Assembly (NCBI RefSeq): GCF_009805585.1
Contig: NZ_VHIN01000005.1
Span: forward strand, 124,001 to 188,000
Direction: 5' to 3'
DNA from: Glutamicibacter sp. JC586
GTDB lineage: Bacteria > Actinomycetota > Actinomycetes > Actinomycetales > Micrococcaceae
DNA length: 64,000 nucleotides
Shown here: piece after piece, positions 1 to 8,997 of the stretch
Layout of the letters: every line of letters begins with the position of its first letter
Numbering within the stretch: the first letter of the stretch is position 1
Made by a program: the position numbers and the translations under genes
Notes under the pieces: generated by a model
Databases searched by the model: none
The model's input: the letters and a program-made list of their open reading frames with translations, nothing else
Told to the model about the DNA's origin: nothing

Positions 1-1
1 G

Positions 2-406
2 TATCGATTGTCCATGTCTGTAAAGCTTGAACCGCTGGGGAAGATGGCAACCTGGTGGAAAAAGCGGCTCACGCCCGTACTGGACGCTGCGGCTAAAGAT
101 CAACTGATCATTGATGCTCGTTCGAGTACCTACGCGGCAGCCTACAAACCGAGTTATGGAAATAGTGTGGCGGTGAATGTATACCAATTACGCAATGGGA
201 CACCTAAGGTAGTGTCGCATTTCGCCAAACACACGCGCGGCGAAGTTGCACGGTTCTTGGTTCAGCAAAAGACAGCACCAAAGACTGCCTCAGAGCTCCT
301 TGAGCTGATTCAAACCAAGTGGGAAGCTGCTCTTGTTGAAGACAAGAAGACGATGGCACTAAACATCTTGCTACCCGAAGATCACCAGTTCACCACCGTC
401 AGATAA
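2..406 (+). CDS. yaaA: Peroxide stress protein YaaA, 3' part only
   Basis: C-terminal part (about 134 residues) of a YaaA/DUF328 protein; the 5' end lies outside the window. The reading frame is open to the left edge, and YRLSM precedes the first possible internal start, as in the middle of YaaA proteins. Family hallmarks are the PLG..ATWWK segment, DARSSTYAAA (the family's conserved ASxEY-like region) and VVSHFAKHTRGEVARFL near the C-terminus. In E. coli YaaA lowers free intracellular iron during peroxide stress and binds DNA; that role here is by family only. A strong hairpin follows the stop. Confidence 0.82.
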   Translation, partial: YRLSMSVKLEPLGKMATWWKKRLTPVLDAAAKDQLIIDARSSTYAAAYKPSYGNSVAVNVYQLRNGTPKVVSHFAKHTRGEVARFLVQQKTAPKTASELLELIQTKWEAALVEDKKTMALNILLPEDHQFTTVR

Positions 407-432
407 TGGTGGCACAAGCCGCCACAAAAACA

Positions 433-491
433 AGGACCGCCTTTAACACGCCTCAGAACCATTACTGGTTGCCGTGTTCGGGGCGGTCTCT
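433..491. terminator. Bidirectional terminator between yaaA and the VOC gene
   Basis: Arms GACCGCC (435-441) and GGCGGTC (482-488) enclose further pairing (AACACG at 445-450 with CGTGTT at 473-478). The hairpin is followed by a T-rich tract on the plus strand and preceded by AAAAAC, so it can serve both convergent genes. Confidence 0.7.
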
Positions 492-512
492 TTGATTGTT
501 TTGTTTGTTGCG

Positions 513-911
513 TTACTCATCATCCCGGTGCACTACCGCTACCAGTTCAACCTCAAAACCTGATTCGTCTTCTAAGTACGCAGCATAGTGATGGCTACCT
601 CCGGCAAACGGATGTTTCTCTGCAAACATCAAAGAAAATCCATGCACGTAGGATTCGCTAGCCATTTCTTCCACATCGAGGCTACTGGGCAAACTAAAAG
701 CGAGATGATTTAAACCTGGAGTGCGCCGATCATGAGGTTGATGTCGAACATCCGGGCCTGATTCCAGCACGATATAAAATCCATCGAGAGCGTAGCTGAT
801 CCCGTTGGACCAATCGGACTGAACTCGGTATCCAAGACGGGTCAATAGCCAGCCTAGGGATGCCGAACTCGCTGCTAAATCATCAACCCAGATTTCCAAG
901 TGGTGCAACAT
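513..911 (-). CDS. VOC family (glyoxalase/dioxygenase fold) protein
   Basis: A 132-residue single-domain protein of the vicinal oxygen chelate superfamily. The N-terminus MLHHLEIWVDDL carries the first metal-type His, GLNHLAFSL the second, and the C-terminal ESGFEVELVA the usual Glu. Two beta-alpha-beta-beta-beta modules fit the length. The family includes lyases, dioxygenases and antibiotic-binding proteins, and the substrate cannot be told from sequence. It starts 12 bases after the stop of the Nif3-like gene, so the two are probably cotranscribed. Confidence 0.75.
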   Translation of the reverse strand: MLHHLEIWVDDLAASSASLGWLLTRLGYRVQSDWSNGISYALDGFYIVLESGPDVRHQPHDRRTPGLNHLAFSLPSSLDVEEMASESYVHGFSLMFAEKHPFAGGSHHYAAYLEDESGFEVELVAVVHRDDE

Positions 912-923
912 GCGCGAGCCTGT

Positions 924-1874
924 CTATGGGGTTAGGACAAAGTCCCATGGATCCGAATTAATCTGTGAAACCTCAATTTCCACTGCGTGACCCAGGTCGT
1001 TGAGTACATTCTGTAAGGCGCGGGCGCCAGCTGAAAGCCACACCCACTCCGAGGCGAAATGCGAAACGTCAATCAAGTATGGGAAGCCACCGTTGGCCGC
1101 CTCGCGTGCTTCGCTGGCAGGGTGATGACGTAGATCGGCCGTGACATACACATCTGCTTCATGCGAACGCACTGCATCAAACAAGGAGTCACCGGCACCA
1201 CCGCAGAGGGCGACCTTACGGATAATTCCCGAACGTTCACCGGCGACACGAACGCCCCCAGCAACGGCTGGCAGTACCGTATACACCCGTTCAGCGAAAT
1301 CCTCTAGCTTCATTGGCTTGTCCAAGTAACCAACTCGACCTAAACCTTCTTCAGGAAGGCCGTCCTTGGAATGAACCAGTGGCACACAATCTTTTAGCCC
1401 GAAAGCATCGGCCAGAGCATCATTGACTCCCCCGATGGCATTATCAGCGTTGGTGTGCGCAGTGAGTAACGCAGTTCCGGTTTCAATAAGCCGATGAATC
1501 GCTTCGCCCTTAAAGCTGGTGCCAGCCACCTGAGTGACGCCACGAAGAAGCAAAGGATGATGGGTGATCAGTAGATCCGCCCCACGCTGGATGGCATCTT
1601 CAATCACCTCGGAGGTGGGATCAACTGCCATGACGATTTTAGTGACTTGTTGGCTGCTACGTCCGGTCACCAAACCGACAGCGTCCCAATCTTCGGCCAA
1701 GGTTTTAGGCCAAAGCTCCTCCACCGCTTCAAGTACGTTGCCCAAAGTAGCCGCAGCCGGAGCCCCATCCGATGGCTGCTTCACTTCTTCGTCAGATACC
1801 GGCTTGAGCGTCGCAGCCTGAGCGGCTGACGGCTTCTTGTCTGGGTCTTGCGAGTTATTTGCCTTGCTCTGCAT
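924..1874 (-). CDS. Nif3-like dinuclear metal center protein
   Basis: Nif3/DUF34 family protein, about 316 residues from the chosen ATG. Metal-binding signatures are ITHHPLLL with TAHTNADNA in the middle and DVSHFASEW near the C-terminus. The first 40 residues are low-complexity, and the conserved domain begins at TLGNVLEAVEELWP. The frame stays open upstream to 1961, but that would run far into the divergent msrA region; the ATG at 1874 is preceded by a purine-rich AGGGTTGGTGG. The molecular role of the family is unsettled (proposed metal chaperone or GTP cyclohydrolase-related). A VOC gene follows closely. Confidence 0.82.
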   Translation of the reverse strand: MQSKANNSQDPDKKPSAAQAATLKPVSDEEVKQPSDGAPAAATLGNVLEAVEELWPKTLAEDWDAVGLVTGRSSQQVTKIVMAVDPTSEVIEDAIQRGADLLITHHPLLLRGVTQVAGTSFKGEAIHRLIETGTALLTAHTNADNAIGGVNDALADAFGLKDCVPLVHSKDGLPEEGLGRVGYLDKPMKLEDFAERVYTVLPAVAGGVRVAGERSGIIRKVALCGGAGDSLFDAVRSHEADVYVTADLRHHPASEAREAANGGFPYLIDVSHFASEWVWLSAGARALQNVLNDLGHAVEIEVSQINSDPWDFVLTP

Positions 1875-1940
1875 GCCACCAACCCTACGCGGTGGGCCTG
1901 TGGATGGAACATAATGCAACGCCGCATCGTTGTGAACTGT

Positions 1941-2534
1941 GTGAGTATTCTCAGCCTTCAATCACCACATCAATTTGTTCCCACACTGGAGCACAACGGC
2001 ACCAAGCTAACAACCTTCGTCTTGGCCGGCGGTTGCTTCTGGTGCCTAGACGCCGTCTACCAGCGAACTCGTGGCGTGCACGCAGTAGTTTCCGGCTACA
2101 TCGGTGGACACACCAGCGCCCCGAACTATCACCAAGTCTGCACCGGCACTACCGGTCATGCGGAAGGCGTCGCGGTCATTTTTGACCCGCAGGTTGTGCC
2201 AGCAGAAGTCATCTTGGACATGTTTTTCACGGTGCACGACCCAACCACGCTCAACCGTCAAGGCTACGACGTAGGCACCCAGTACCGTTCCGCGATGTTC
2301 CCCTTGGACGATGAGCAACGAGAGCTGTTTAACCAGGCCATCGAAAAATTCGCCCCTCTGTACCCGAATCCGATCGTCACCACAATAGAAGAGTCGAAAG
2401 ATTTCTACCCCGCGGAGCAAATTCACCAAGATTACTACTCGGAGAACCAAAATGTCGGTTATTGTCGGGTCATCATCGATCCAAAGCTCGCAAAAGTGAG
2501 GAAATATTACGCACAATGGCTCAACGAAGCTTAG
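1941..2534 (+). CDS. msrA: Peptide-methionine (S)-S-oxide reductase MsrA
   Basis: Repairs oxidised methionine (S-sulfoxide) in proteins. The catalytic motif GGCFWC starts around residue 30, followed by SGYIGGH, TGHAEGVAV and the C-terminal family motif QIHQDYYSENQ. The start is uncertain: GTG at 1941 is used, but ATG at 1914 is equally open. Both leave an unusually long N-terminal extension before TTFVLAGGCFWC, and no clear ribosome site was seen. The gene is divergent from the Nif3-like gene with only about 65 bases between the chosen starts. Confidence 0.9.
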   Translation: MSILSLQSPHQFVPTLEHNGTKLTTFVLAGGCFWCLDAVYQRTRGVHAVVSGYIGGHTSAPNYHQVCTGTTGHAEGVAVIFDPQVVPAEVILDMFFTVHDPTTLNRQGYDVGTQYRSAMFPLDDEQRELFNQAIEKFAPLYPNPIVTTIEESKDFYPAEQIHQDYYSENQNVGYCRVIIDPKLAKVRKYYAQWLNEA

Positions 2535-2661
2535 CTTGAGGACATGGCTACTAGGGTTAGAAACGAACCTCTAGATTTTCGTGCCACCGAGCCGGATTTC
2601 TGTAAGTAACTCGCCGCCAGTGATCGCGGCAGCAATGAGTCACGTAAGGACTGCATAAAAC

Positions 2662-3597
2662 ATGGGCAAGATTTACAACAACGTCACCGAAGTTATCGGC
2701 CGCACCCCGCTGGTGAAGCTGAACCGTCTTGACGAAGGCCTGGCCGGCAACGTCGCTGTGAAGCTGGAATTCTACAACCCAGCTAACTCGGTCAAGGACC
2801 GTATCGGTGTCGCAATCGTCGACGCCGCAGAAAAGTCCGGCGCGCTGAAGCCAGGCGGCACCATCGTTGAAGGTACCTCGGGTAACACCGGTATCGCTCT
2901 GGCCATGGTTGGCGCAGCCCGTGGCTACAAGGTCATCCTGACCATGCCTGAAACCATGTCCACCGAACGTCGTGTCATGCTGCGTGCCTACGGTGCTGAG
3001 ATCGTACTGACCCCAGGCGCGGATGGCATGCGCGGTGCCGTGGAGAAGGCCAAGGAAATCGTCGCTACTTCAGAGAACGCCGTGTGGGCACAGCAGTTCG
3101 CGAACTCCGCTAACCCACAGATCCACTCTGACACCACCGGCCCAGAAATCTGGGAAGACACCGATGGCCAGGTTGACATCCTCGTTGCAGGTATCGGTAC
3201 CGGTGGCACCATCACCGGCGCTGGTCGTTTCCTGAAGGAAAAGAACCCTAATCTGAAGGTTGTTGCCGTAGAGCCAAAGGATTCGCCGATCCTTAACGGT
3301 GGCAAGCCAGGCCCACACAAGATCCAGGGTCTTGGCGCGAACTTCATCCCTGAGGTTCTCGACACCGAACTGTACGACGAAGTTCTAGATGCAAGCATCG
3401 AAGATTCGGTAGCCACCGCACGCGCACTGGGCGTGAAGGAAGGCATCCTTGGCGGTATCTCGGCCGGCGCAGCGGTTTGGGGCGCACTTCAGCTAGCAGC
3501 TCGCGAAGAAAACGCTGGCAAGCGAATCGTCACCATTGTTCCTGACTTCGGTGAGCGCTACATTTCCACCCTGCTCTTCGACGACATCCGTGGCTAA
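2662..3597 (+). CDS. cysK: Cysteine synthase A (O-acetylserine sulfhydrylase)
   Basis: PLP enzyme of 311 residues that makes cysteine from O-acetylserine and sulfide. The PLP lysine is K45 in NPANSVKDR, the phosphate-binding loop is [10 protein letters not shown], and [10 protein letters not shown] and GGISAGAA follow. Length and all motifs match type A cysteine synthases. It is followed by cysE on the same strand, which makes its substrate; a hairpin lies between the two. Start: ATG with GTAAGGA upstream. Confidence 0.95.
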   Translation: MGKIYNNVTEVIGRTPLVKLNRLDEGLAGNVAVKLEFYNPANSVKDRIGVAIVDAAEKSGALKPGGTIVEGTSGNTGIALAMVGAARGYKVILTMPETMSTERRVMLRAYGAEIVLTPGADGMRGAVEKAKEIVATSENAVWAQQFANSANPQIHSDTTGPEIWEDTDGQVDILVAGIGTGGTITGAGRFLKEKNPNLKVVAVEPKDSPILNGGKPGPHKIQGLGANFIPEVLDTELYDEVLDASIEDSVATARALGVKEGILGGISAGAAVWGALQLAAREENAGKRIVTIVPDFGERYISTLLFDDIRG

Positions 3598-3620
3598 AGA
3601 AGTTTCGGAAAGTTAGAATA

Positions 3621-3680
3621 AATCGGCGCGAGCCACCGTTGGTCTAATTGAGACCTTAATCGGTGCAGCTCGCGCCGATT
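3621..3680 (+). terminator. Hairpin between cysK and cysE
   Basis: Twelve-base arms AATCGGCGCGAG (3621-3632) and CTCGCGCCGATT (3669-3680) with an inner GGTCT/AGACC stem. There is no strong T tract, so it may be a partial terminator or an mRNA-stabilising element between the two cysteine genes. Confidence 0.55.
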
Positions 3681-3738
3681 TGCTGTGTGACGACTTCGAA
3701 TTCCACCACAGCGAACCGCAACCCCTAAGGTAGTATTC

Positions 3739-4323
3739 ATGAGTTTTTTCTCCCGTCTGCGTGAAGACCTAGCCACAGCTCGACAGCACGACCCTGCGGC
3801 ACGCAGCGATACCGAAAACTTTTTCGTGTATTCCGGGTTGCACGCCATTTGGGCGCACCGCGTTGCACATAAGCTCTGGCAGAACCCTTCGACCAAGGGC
3901 GTAGCGCGCCTGATCTCTCAGGGTGCACGCGCGCTGACTGGTATTGAGATCCACCCCGGCGCCACCATTGGACGTCGCTTCTTCATTGACCATGGCATGG
4001 GCATCGTTATCGGCGAGACTGCCGAAATCGGTGAGGACGTCATGCTGTACCACGGGGTAACCCTGGGCGGCCGCTCGCTGGCAAAGGTCAAACGTCACCC
4101 AACCATTGGCGACAGAGTGGTCATTGGCGCCGGCGCCAAGGTGCTCGGACCGATTGTTATTGGTGCTGACTCGGCCGTTGGAGCTAACGCGGTCGTAGTG
4201 AAAGATGCTCCCGAGGGATCGATTGTGACTGGCATTCCAGCACAGAACCGTCCTCGTACTCCCGAGGAACGTAAGCCTGCAGTTGACCCTGCGGAGTACA
4301 TCGATCCTGCGATGTGGATCTAG
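3739..4323 (+). CDS. cysE: Serine O-acetyltransferase
   Basis: A 194-residue short-form serine acetyltransferase that forms O-acetylserine from serine and acetyl-CoA, feeding CysK. The N-terminal helix domain (about residues 1-60, ending [21 protein letters not shown]) is followed by a left-handed beta-helix of hexapeptides including the catalytic-type [16 protein letters not shown] and LYHGVTLGG. The C-terminal tail may insert into CysK in a cysteine synthase complex; this is family knowledge. It is followed by a near-perfect terminator. Confidence 0.94.
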   Translation: MSFFSRLREDLATARQHDPAARSDTENFFVYSGLHAIWAHRVAHKLWQNPSTKGVARLISQGARALTGIEIHPGATIGRRFFIDHGMGIVIGETAEIGEDVMLYHGVTLGGRSLAKVKRHPTIGDRVVIGAGAKVLGPIVIGADSAVGANAVVVKDAPEGSIVTGIPAQNRPRTPEERKPAVDPAEYIDPAMWI

Positions 4324-4343
4324 CTTCTTCTAGCAATTAAACG

Positions 4344-4388
4344 CGACGGTGGCTCGTACCAATTTGGTACGAGCCACCGTCGTTTTTT
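4344..4388. terminator. Strong terminator after cysE
   Basis: Perfect 17-base arms (4344-4360 and 4366-4382) with a 5-base loop, then six T on the plus strand. It separates cysE from the convergent transporter gene. Confidence 0.92.
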
Positions 4389-4407
4389 CCTGTTTTCCGC
4401 TGAAAAT

Positions 4408-5691
4408 CTATTCCGCTACACGATGTGATTCGCTGTGACTGCCGTCAGCGAACTCAACAATCTCGTCGTCTTGGCTCTGTGGCGCGGTGCCCAACTTTCC
4501 ATTGGTCAACTTCTGCATGATCATTGCCATCGCTCCGTCGCCGGTCACGTTGGTCGCGGTGCCGAAACTATCCAAGGCGATGTAAGCGGCGAACATCAGC
4601 CCGACTTCAACATCACCAAATCCGAGCATCTGGCCGAGCAAGCCGGAAGCCGCGGCGATGGCGCCGCCTGGAACACCCGGAGCAGCAACCATCATGACAC
4701 CGAGCATCAGGATGAATGGGAAGTAGGCACCGAAGGAAACATCTCCACCGGTAAGCAGTAGTACCGCGATGGAGAAGCAAGTAATTTTCACCATCGAACC
4801 CGATAGGTGAATGGTGGCACACAATGGCACCACGAAGCCGGCTACCGCATCGGAGACACCATTTTTCTTGGTGGAGGCCAAGGTCACTGGGATGGTTGCC
4901 GCCGAAGACGAGGTACCCAAAGCGGTGAAGTAGGCATCGCGCATGCCCCACAGTGCCTTGAGCGGATTGCGCTTGTTCATTGAACCGGCAACCGAATATT
5001 GCGCGAGCAATACGACCAGGGTCAGCGCGAAAGACACCACAGCCACAAGAAGGAATTTGGTGACAACAACGACGGCGCTACCGCTGGCCGAAAGGTCCAG
5101 GAAGATGCCGAAAATGAACAGCGGCAGGGCAGGAACAACAATGCGTCGAATAACCATTTCGATGATGGTACGGAATTCGACGATCCCACGGAACAAGACT
5201 GTGGAACGGAACGCGGTCATGCCCAAGCCAATCATGAACGCCAAAACCAACGCGGTCATAACGTCAAATGCAGGGGGCAGCACAATCTCAGTCGCGGAAT
5301 CCCCTGCACTGCTGGCCAAAGTGAAGAACGCTTTAAAGCCCGAACCTTCGCCTTCACCAATGGCTTCTAGCCCGCCACCGGACAGCGAATTCGTAAAGAG
5401 CCAACGACTCACCACGTAGGCCAGCAATCCTGCAGCCACGGTCGATCCATAGGCCAGAGCAGCAGTAATACCCAACCACTTGCCGGCTCCCTTACCCAGC
5501 TCCGCGATGGCTGGTGCCACCAGGCCAAAGATGATCAGCGGAACGACAAAGTTCAAAAAGCCAGAGAAGATCGAGTTGTAGGTCAGGAACGCACTTCCTA
5601 ACCAAACCGGCATCACGGGGCCCAAGAGAATGCCAAGGACTATGGCAAGGAGTACCCAGCCAAGCAGTGGTATTGATTTCAACAGCTTCAT
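4408..5691 (-). CDS. Dicarboxylate/amino acid:cation symporter (DAACS family)
   Basis: Integral membrane symporter of 427 residues, SDF/DAACS (GltP/SstT/TcyP) family. The start MKLLKSIPLLGWVLLAI is chosen because AAGGA lies just upstream; the longer open frame to 5934 adds non-family residues. Family signatures include the serine-rich hairpin GTSSSAATIPV and the following LCATIHLSGSM. Substrates in the family are glutamate, aspartate, serine/threonine, cystine or C4-dicarboxylates. The place next to cysEK hints at cystine or serine, which is only an inference. The C-terminal tail is acidic and cytosolic. Confidence 0.88.
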   Translation of the reverse strand: MKLLKSIPLLGWVLLAIVLGILLGPVMPVWLGSAFLTYNSIFSGFLNFVVPLIIFGLVAPAIAELGKGAGKWLGITAALAYGSTVAAGLLAYVVSRWLFTNSLSGGGLEAIGEGEGSGFKAFFTLASSAGDSATEIVLPPAFDVMTALVLAFMIGLGMTAFRSTVLFRGIVEFRTIIEMVIRRIVVPALPLFIFGIFLDLSASGSAVVVVTKFLLVAVVSFALTLVVLLAQYSVAGSMNKRNPLKALWGMRDAYFTALGTSSSAATIPVTLASTKKNGVSDAVAGFVVPLCATIHLSGSMVKITCFSIAVLLLTGGDVSFGAYFPFILMLGVMMVAAPGVPGGAIAAASGLLGQMLGFGDVEVGLMFAAYIALDSFGTATNVTGDGAMAMIMQKLTNGKLGTAPQSQDDEIVEFADGSHSESHRVAE

Positions 5692-6117
5692 GAAGGTCCT
5701 TCGTTGGTTCGGGATCAGAGCGATGTCTTGGTAAGCCACCGATGTGTTGTGGCACACGCCTCGACAATGATAGTAGGCACAGTGCAACACGGAAAGATTA
5801 TGAATCTGAGAAGAATCGCCACAGTCCTCTGAAATTTCGAATGTTTGCCTGCAACTTCTTATGATCCGTCGATAATATTCGAATTCTTCGGCGCTACAGT
5901 GACGCGAGTGGAATATACGCTTGGTACATTGCATCTGAAATAAGTTCGAGAATTAAGCGCTTGTACCCAAACCATGAACAAACAGATCTGCTTGTACGCT
6001 TTTCGGCGAGCGCTTGAGCCACGGCGTATGAGATGAACGTAGTGACCTGTTGGGAATGATCATGTCTCTGTCAGGATTTACATCCGTTGCTACGTAGGTC
6101 TGAGTAATGTTGTGCTT
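5692..6117. promoter_or_regulatory. Divergent intergenic region with a possible leader peptide
   Basis: About 425 bases between the divergent transporter and UvrA-like genes. It holds one readable short frame, ATG at 6062 to TAG at 6097 (11 residues, MSLSGFTSVAT), with GGGA seven bases before its ATG and ending 20 bases before the UvrA-like start. The rest is AT-richer and shows no confident gene. Promoters for both flanking genes must lie here but no clear -35/-10 pair was assigned. Confidence 0.35.
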
Positions 6118-8385
6118 ATGAATGTGCATCCCGCTGATAGCCACGACATGATCCGAGTTCGCCAGGCCCGCGAAAACAATCTCAAGGGCATTGATGTCGA
6201 TATTCCGAAGCGACGAATCACTGCCTTTACCGGTGTCTCGGGTTCGGGGAAGTCCTCGCTGGTCTTCGGCACGATTGCCGCTGAATCACAACGTTTAATC
6301 AACGAAACTTATACCTCGTTCGTTCAATCCTTTATGCCCTCGATGCCCCGACCTGACGTTGAAGTCTTAGAAAACTTGTCGGCCGCGATCGTGGTTGATC
6401 AAGAACGTATGGGTTCGAATTCTCGTTCAACGGTAGGTACCGCCACCGATGCCTATTCATTACTGCGTGTTCTTTACTCTCGTTATTCAACCCCTAGCGC
6501 CGGTGGCGCGGGGGCGTATTCTTTCAACTTGGGTCAGGGCGCCTGCCCAGCGTGTGAAGGATTTGGCACCGAAGCCAGCATTGATCTTGATGAGCTTTTG
6601 GACTGGGACAAGACCCTGAACGAGGGAGCTATCAAGGCCCCCAATTTCGCTCCAGGAGCCTGGTTGTGGCAAACCCTCACCGCAGGCACCGAACCTGATC
6701 TTGATATCAAGCTGAAGGATATGCCCCGGGACATGCTTGATCGCATGCTGTATGCCGAGGATGGCAAGGTGAAACTCAACGGTGCAAATATGAGTTACTC
6801 GGGACTCATCACTCGCATCAAGTCCAATTACATCCTCTCCGGTCGTGAAATCAAGCAAGCGCATATTCGTGATTGGATCGATCGTATTTCAACCACAGCG
6901 CCCTGCACGGTATGTGACGGTTCGCGGTTGAGTGAAAAAGCGCGCGCTTCGAAAATCAATTCCCTGCGCATCTCGGATATGACCGCAATGCAGGTATCCG
7001 AACTTGCCGATGTATTGGCCACTATTCAGATTCCTGACGCTGCTCCCCTGATTTCAAACCTTATTGCCGTGCTCAATTCGATGGTGGAGTTGGGCTTGGG
7101 ATACCTGTCATTGGAGCGTCCTGCCGGCACGCTCTCAGGCGGTGAAGCGCAACGCGTGAAGATGATTCGGCACCTGGGTAGCGCTCTCTCTGATGTCACT
7201 TACGTGTTTGATGAGCCAACTGTGGGGCTTCATCCGCACGATATTCAGCGCATGAACGGACTGCTAGCCAATCTACGGGATAAAGGCAATACAGTTTTGG
7301 TTGTGGAGCACAAGCCTGAGGTCATCAAGATTGCCGATCATGTGATTGATCTGGGCCCTGGCGCTGGTACCCACGGTGGAACGTTGCGCTACAGCGGAGA
7401 TGTTACTGGATTGTTGGCCAGCGACTCACTGACCGGTCAGCATTTTGCTACGCGCGTTCCGCTCAAGGAGGCGGTGCGAACTGCTACCGGAGCGATTCAG
7501 GTTCAAGGGGCTGACAAACACAACCTCAAAAACTTGAATGTCGAGATTCCCACTGGAGTCTTATGTGCAGTGACCGGTGTTGCTGGATCAGGTAAGTCCA
7601 CGTTAATTCATTCGACGATTTCCAAGCGTGAGAACGTGGCTGTTGTAGATCAAAGTGCTATTCGTGGATCGCGTCGCTCGAATCCGGCAACTTATACCGG
7701 AATCATGGATCCAATCCGTGCCTCCTTCGCAAAAGCTAATTCGGTCAAGCCAGCCCTGTTTAGCGCCAATTCTGAAGGGGCTTGCCCGAATTGCAAGGGC
7801 GTTGGGTTCACCTATACTGATCTCGCCTCGATGGCCGGGGTTGCCCTGCCTTGTGAGATGTGTGAGGGTACTCGTTTTACCGCCGAGGTGCTGAACTACA
7901 CCCTGGATGGGTTGAACATTTCTCAGGTCCTAGACCTGAGTATGGAGCAAGCTCTAGAGCAACTGAAAATTCCCAAGGCTAAGGCCATGCTGACGCGCCT
8001 GAATCAGGTCGGTTTGGGCTATCTGAAATTGGGTCAGCGCCTGAGTACCCTCTCGGGCGGTGAACGTCAGCGCATTAAGCTGGCGATTAATTTGGGGAAG
8101 GGCTCTGGCACCTACGTCTTGGATGAGCCAACAACTGGCCTGCATTTGGCAGATGTTCAAAACCTCTTGGGCTTATTGGATGAAATGGTCGACGAAGGCA
8201 ATACGGTGATCGTCATTGAACATCACCTCGCGGTGGTCGCCCATTCCGATTGGGTAATTGATCTTGGACCCGGTGCGGGGCACGAAGGTGGCCAGATTGT
8301 CTTTGAAGGTACTCCAGAAGCGTTGAGTGTCTCAGGCACTTTGACCGGCATCCATCTCGACGAGTATGCCAGCGGTGCCAAGTGA
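6118..8385 (+). CDS. UvrA-like ABC-ATPase (short, drug-resistance type)
   Basis: About 755 residues, much shorter than UvrA (about 950). Two ABC modules are present: Walker A GVSGSGKSS and GVAGSGKST, signatures LSGGEAQR and LSGGERQR, Walker B VFDEPTVGL and VLDEPTTGL. CxxC zinc elements GACPACEGFG, CTVCDGS and GACPNCKGVG with CEMCEGTRF remain, but the domain sizes suggest that the UvrB-interaction part is reduced. Such UvrA2/DrrC-like proteins are tied to resistance against DNA-binding drugs (DrrC, daunorubicin) or DNA-damage tolerance; the function here is inferred. The next gene overlaps its stop. Confidence 0.88.
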   Translation: MNVHPADSHDMIRVRQARENNLKGIDVDIPKRRITAFTGVSGSGKSSLVFGTIAAESQRLINETYTSFVQSFMPSMPRPDVEVLENLSAAIVVDQERMGSNSRSTVGTATDAYSLLRVLYSRYSTPSAGGAGAYSFNLGQGACPACEGFGTEASIDLDELLDWDKTLNEGAIKAPNFAPGAWLWQTLTAGTEPDLDIKLKDMPRDMLDRMLYAEDGKVKLNGANMSYSGLITRIKSNYILSGREIKQAHIRDWIDRISTTAPCTVCDGSRLSEKARASKINSLRISDMTAMQVSELADVLATIQIPDAAPLISNLIAVLNSMVELGLGYLSLERPAGTLSGGEAQRVKMIRHLGSALSDVTYVFDEPTVGLHPHDIQRMNGLLANLRDKGNTVLVVEHKPEVIKIADHVIDLGPGAGTHGGTLRYSGDVTGLLASDSLTGQHFATRVPLKEAVRTATGAIQVQGADKHNLKNLNVEIPTGVLCAVTGVAGSGKSTLIHSTISKRENVAVVDQSAIRGSRRSNPATYTGIMDPIRASFAKANSVKPALFSANSEGACPNCKGVGFTYTDLASMAGVALPCEMCEGTRFTAEVLNYTLDGLNISQVLDLSMEQALEQLKIPKAKAMLTRLNQVGLGYLKLGQRLSTLSGGERQRIKLAINLGKGSGTYVLDEPTTGLHLADVQNLLGLLDEMVDEGNTVIVIEHHLAVVAHSDWVIDLGPGAGHEGGQIVFEGTPEALSVSGTLTGIHLDEYASGAK

Positions 8386-8897
8386 GATTTTCTTTAAGAC
8401 AACCGTTACTGGCCGATACCAATGAGCTGGCCGCGTTGCATGTTGAATGCTGGAAACAAACATATTCCGAGCTATTGCCCGCCGGCTTCTTTGATGATGC
8501 GCATTCACAGCAACGGGTGAAGCAACGGCAACAAATCCTTAGTGACTCAAACCCGAACTTCCACGTATCGGTTGCCCACGACGAGCAGAATAAATTGGTG
8601 GGTTTTGCCTTTGCTGCGCCCAGCTCTGTAGACGAGCACGACGTTCCGGAGGGCGTTAAACGCCAGCTGTACAACCTGTATGTGCTTAACGATCACCATG
8701 GCGTTGGTGTCGGCCAGCAGTTGCTGGACTCTGTGCTCTCAAATCAGCCGGCAATGCTGTGGGTTGCTGAGCAAAACCCTCGGGCAATCGCATTCTACCG
8801 GCGCAACGGATTTGTTTTTGATGGCCCAGTGGTCCAGGACCCGGCGGCCCCGCTGATCACCGATGCGCGCATGGTGCGCACACCCAACCCCGTATAG
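8382..8897 (+). CDS. GNAT family N-acetyltransferase
   Basis: 171 residues with a GNAT fold. LYNLYVLNDHHGVGVGQQLL is the acetyl-CoA pyrophosphate loop, and VAEQNPRAIAFYRRNGF is the usual C-terminal signature. The GTG start overlaps the stop of the UvrA-like gene (GTGA), which implies translational coupling and a shared purpose. Acetylation of the same toxic compound handled by the ABC protein is an inference; the family also modifies proteins and metabolites. A strong hairpin follows. Confidence 0.85.
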   Translation: MRFSLRQPLLADTNELAALHVECWKQTYSELLPAGFFDDAHSQQRVKQRQQILSDSNPNFHVSVAHDEQNKLVGFAFAAPSSVDEHDVPEGVKRQLYNLYVLNDHHGVGVGQQLLDSVLSNQPAMLWVAEQNPRAIAFYRRNGFVFDGPVVQDPAAPLITDARMVRTPNPV

Positions 8898-8931
8898 CTG
8901 AACCAACTACAGATCGGTTCAAAATAAGCCA

Positions 8932-8977
8932 ACAGCGGGGCCAACCGGATCTTTCCGGTTGGCCCCGCTGTGTGTGA
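8932..8977. terminator. Bidirectional terminator
   Basis: Seventeen-base perfect arms (8932-8948 and 8955-8971) between the convergent GNAT and oxidoreductase genes. The flank on the minus-strand side reads TTATTTTG; the plus side lacks a T run. Confidence 0.8.
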
Positions 8978-8997
8978 CAAACTTAGTGTTTGATCAG

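Noticed and set aside
2535-2661. Riboswitch or cysteine T-box upstream of cysK
   Set aside because: No T-box, SAM or other known leader motif was seen in the 127-base gap.
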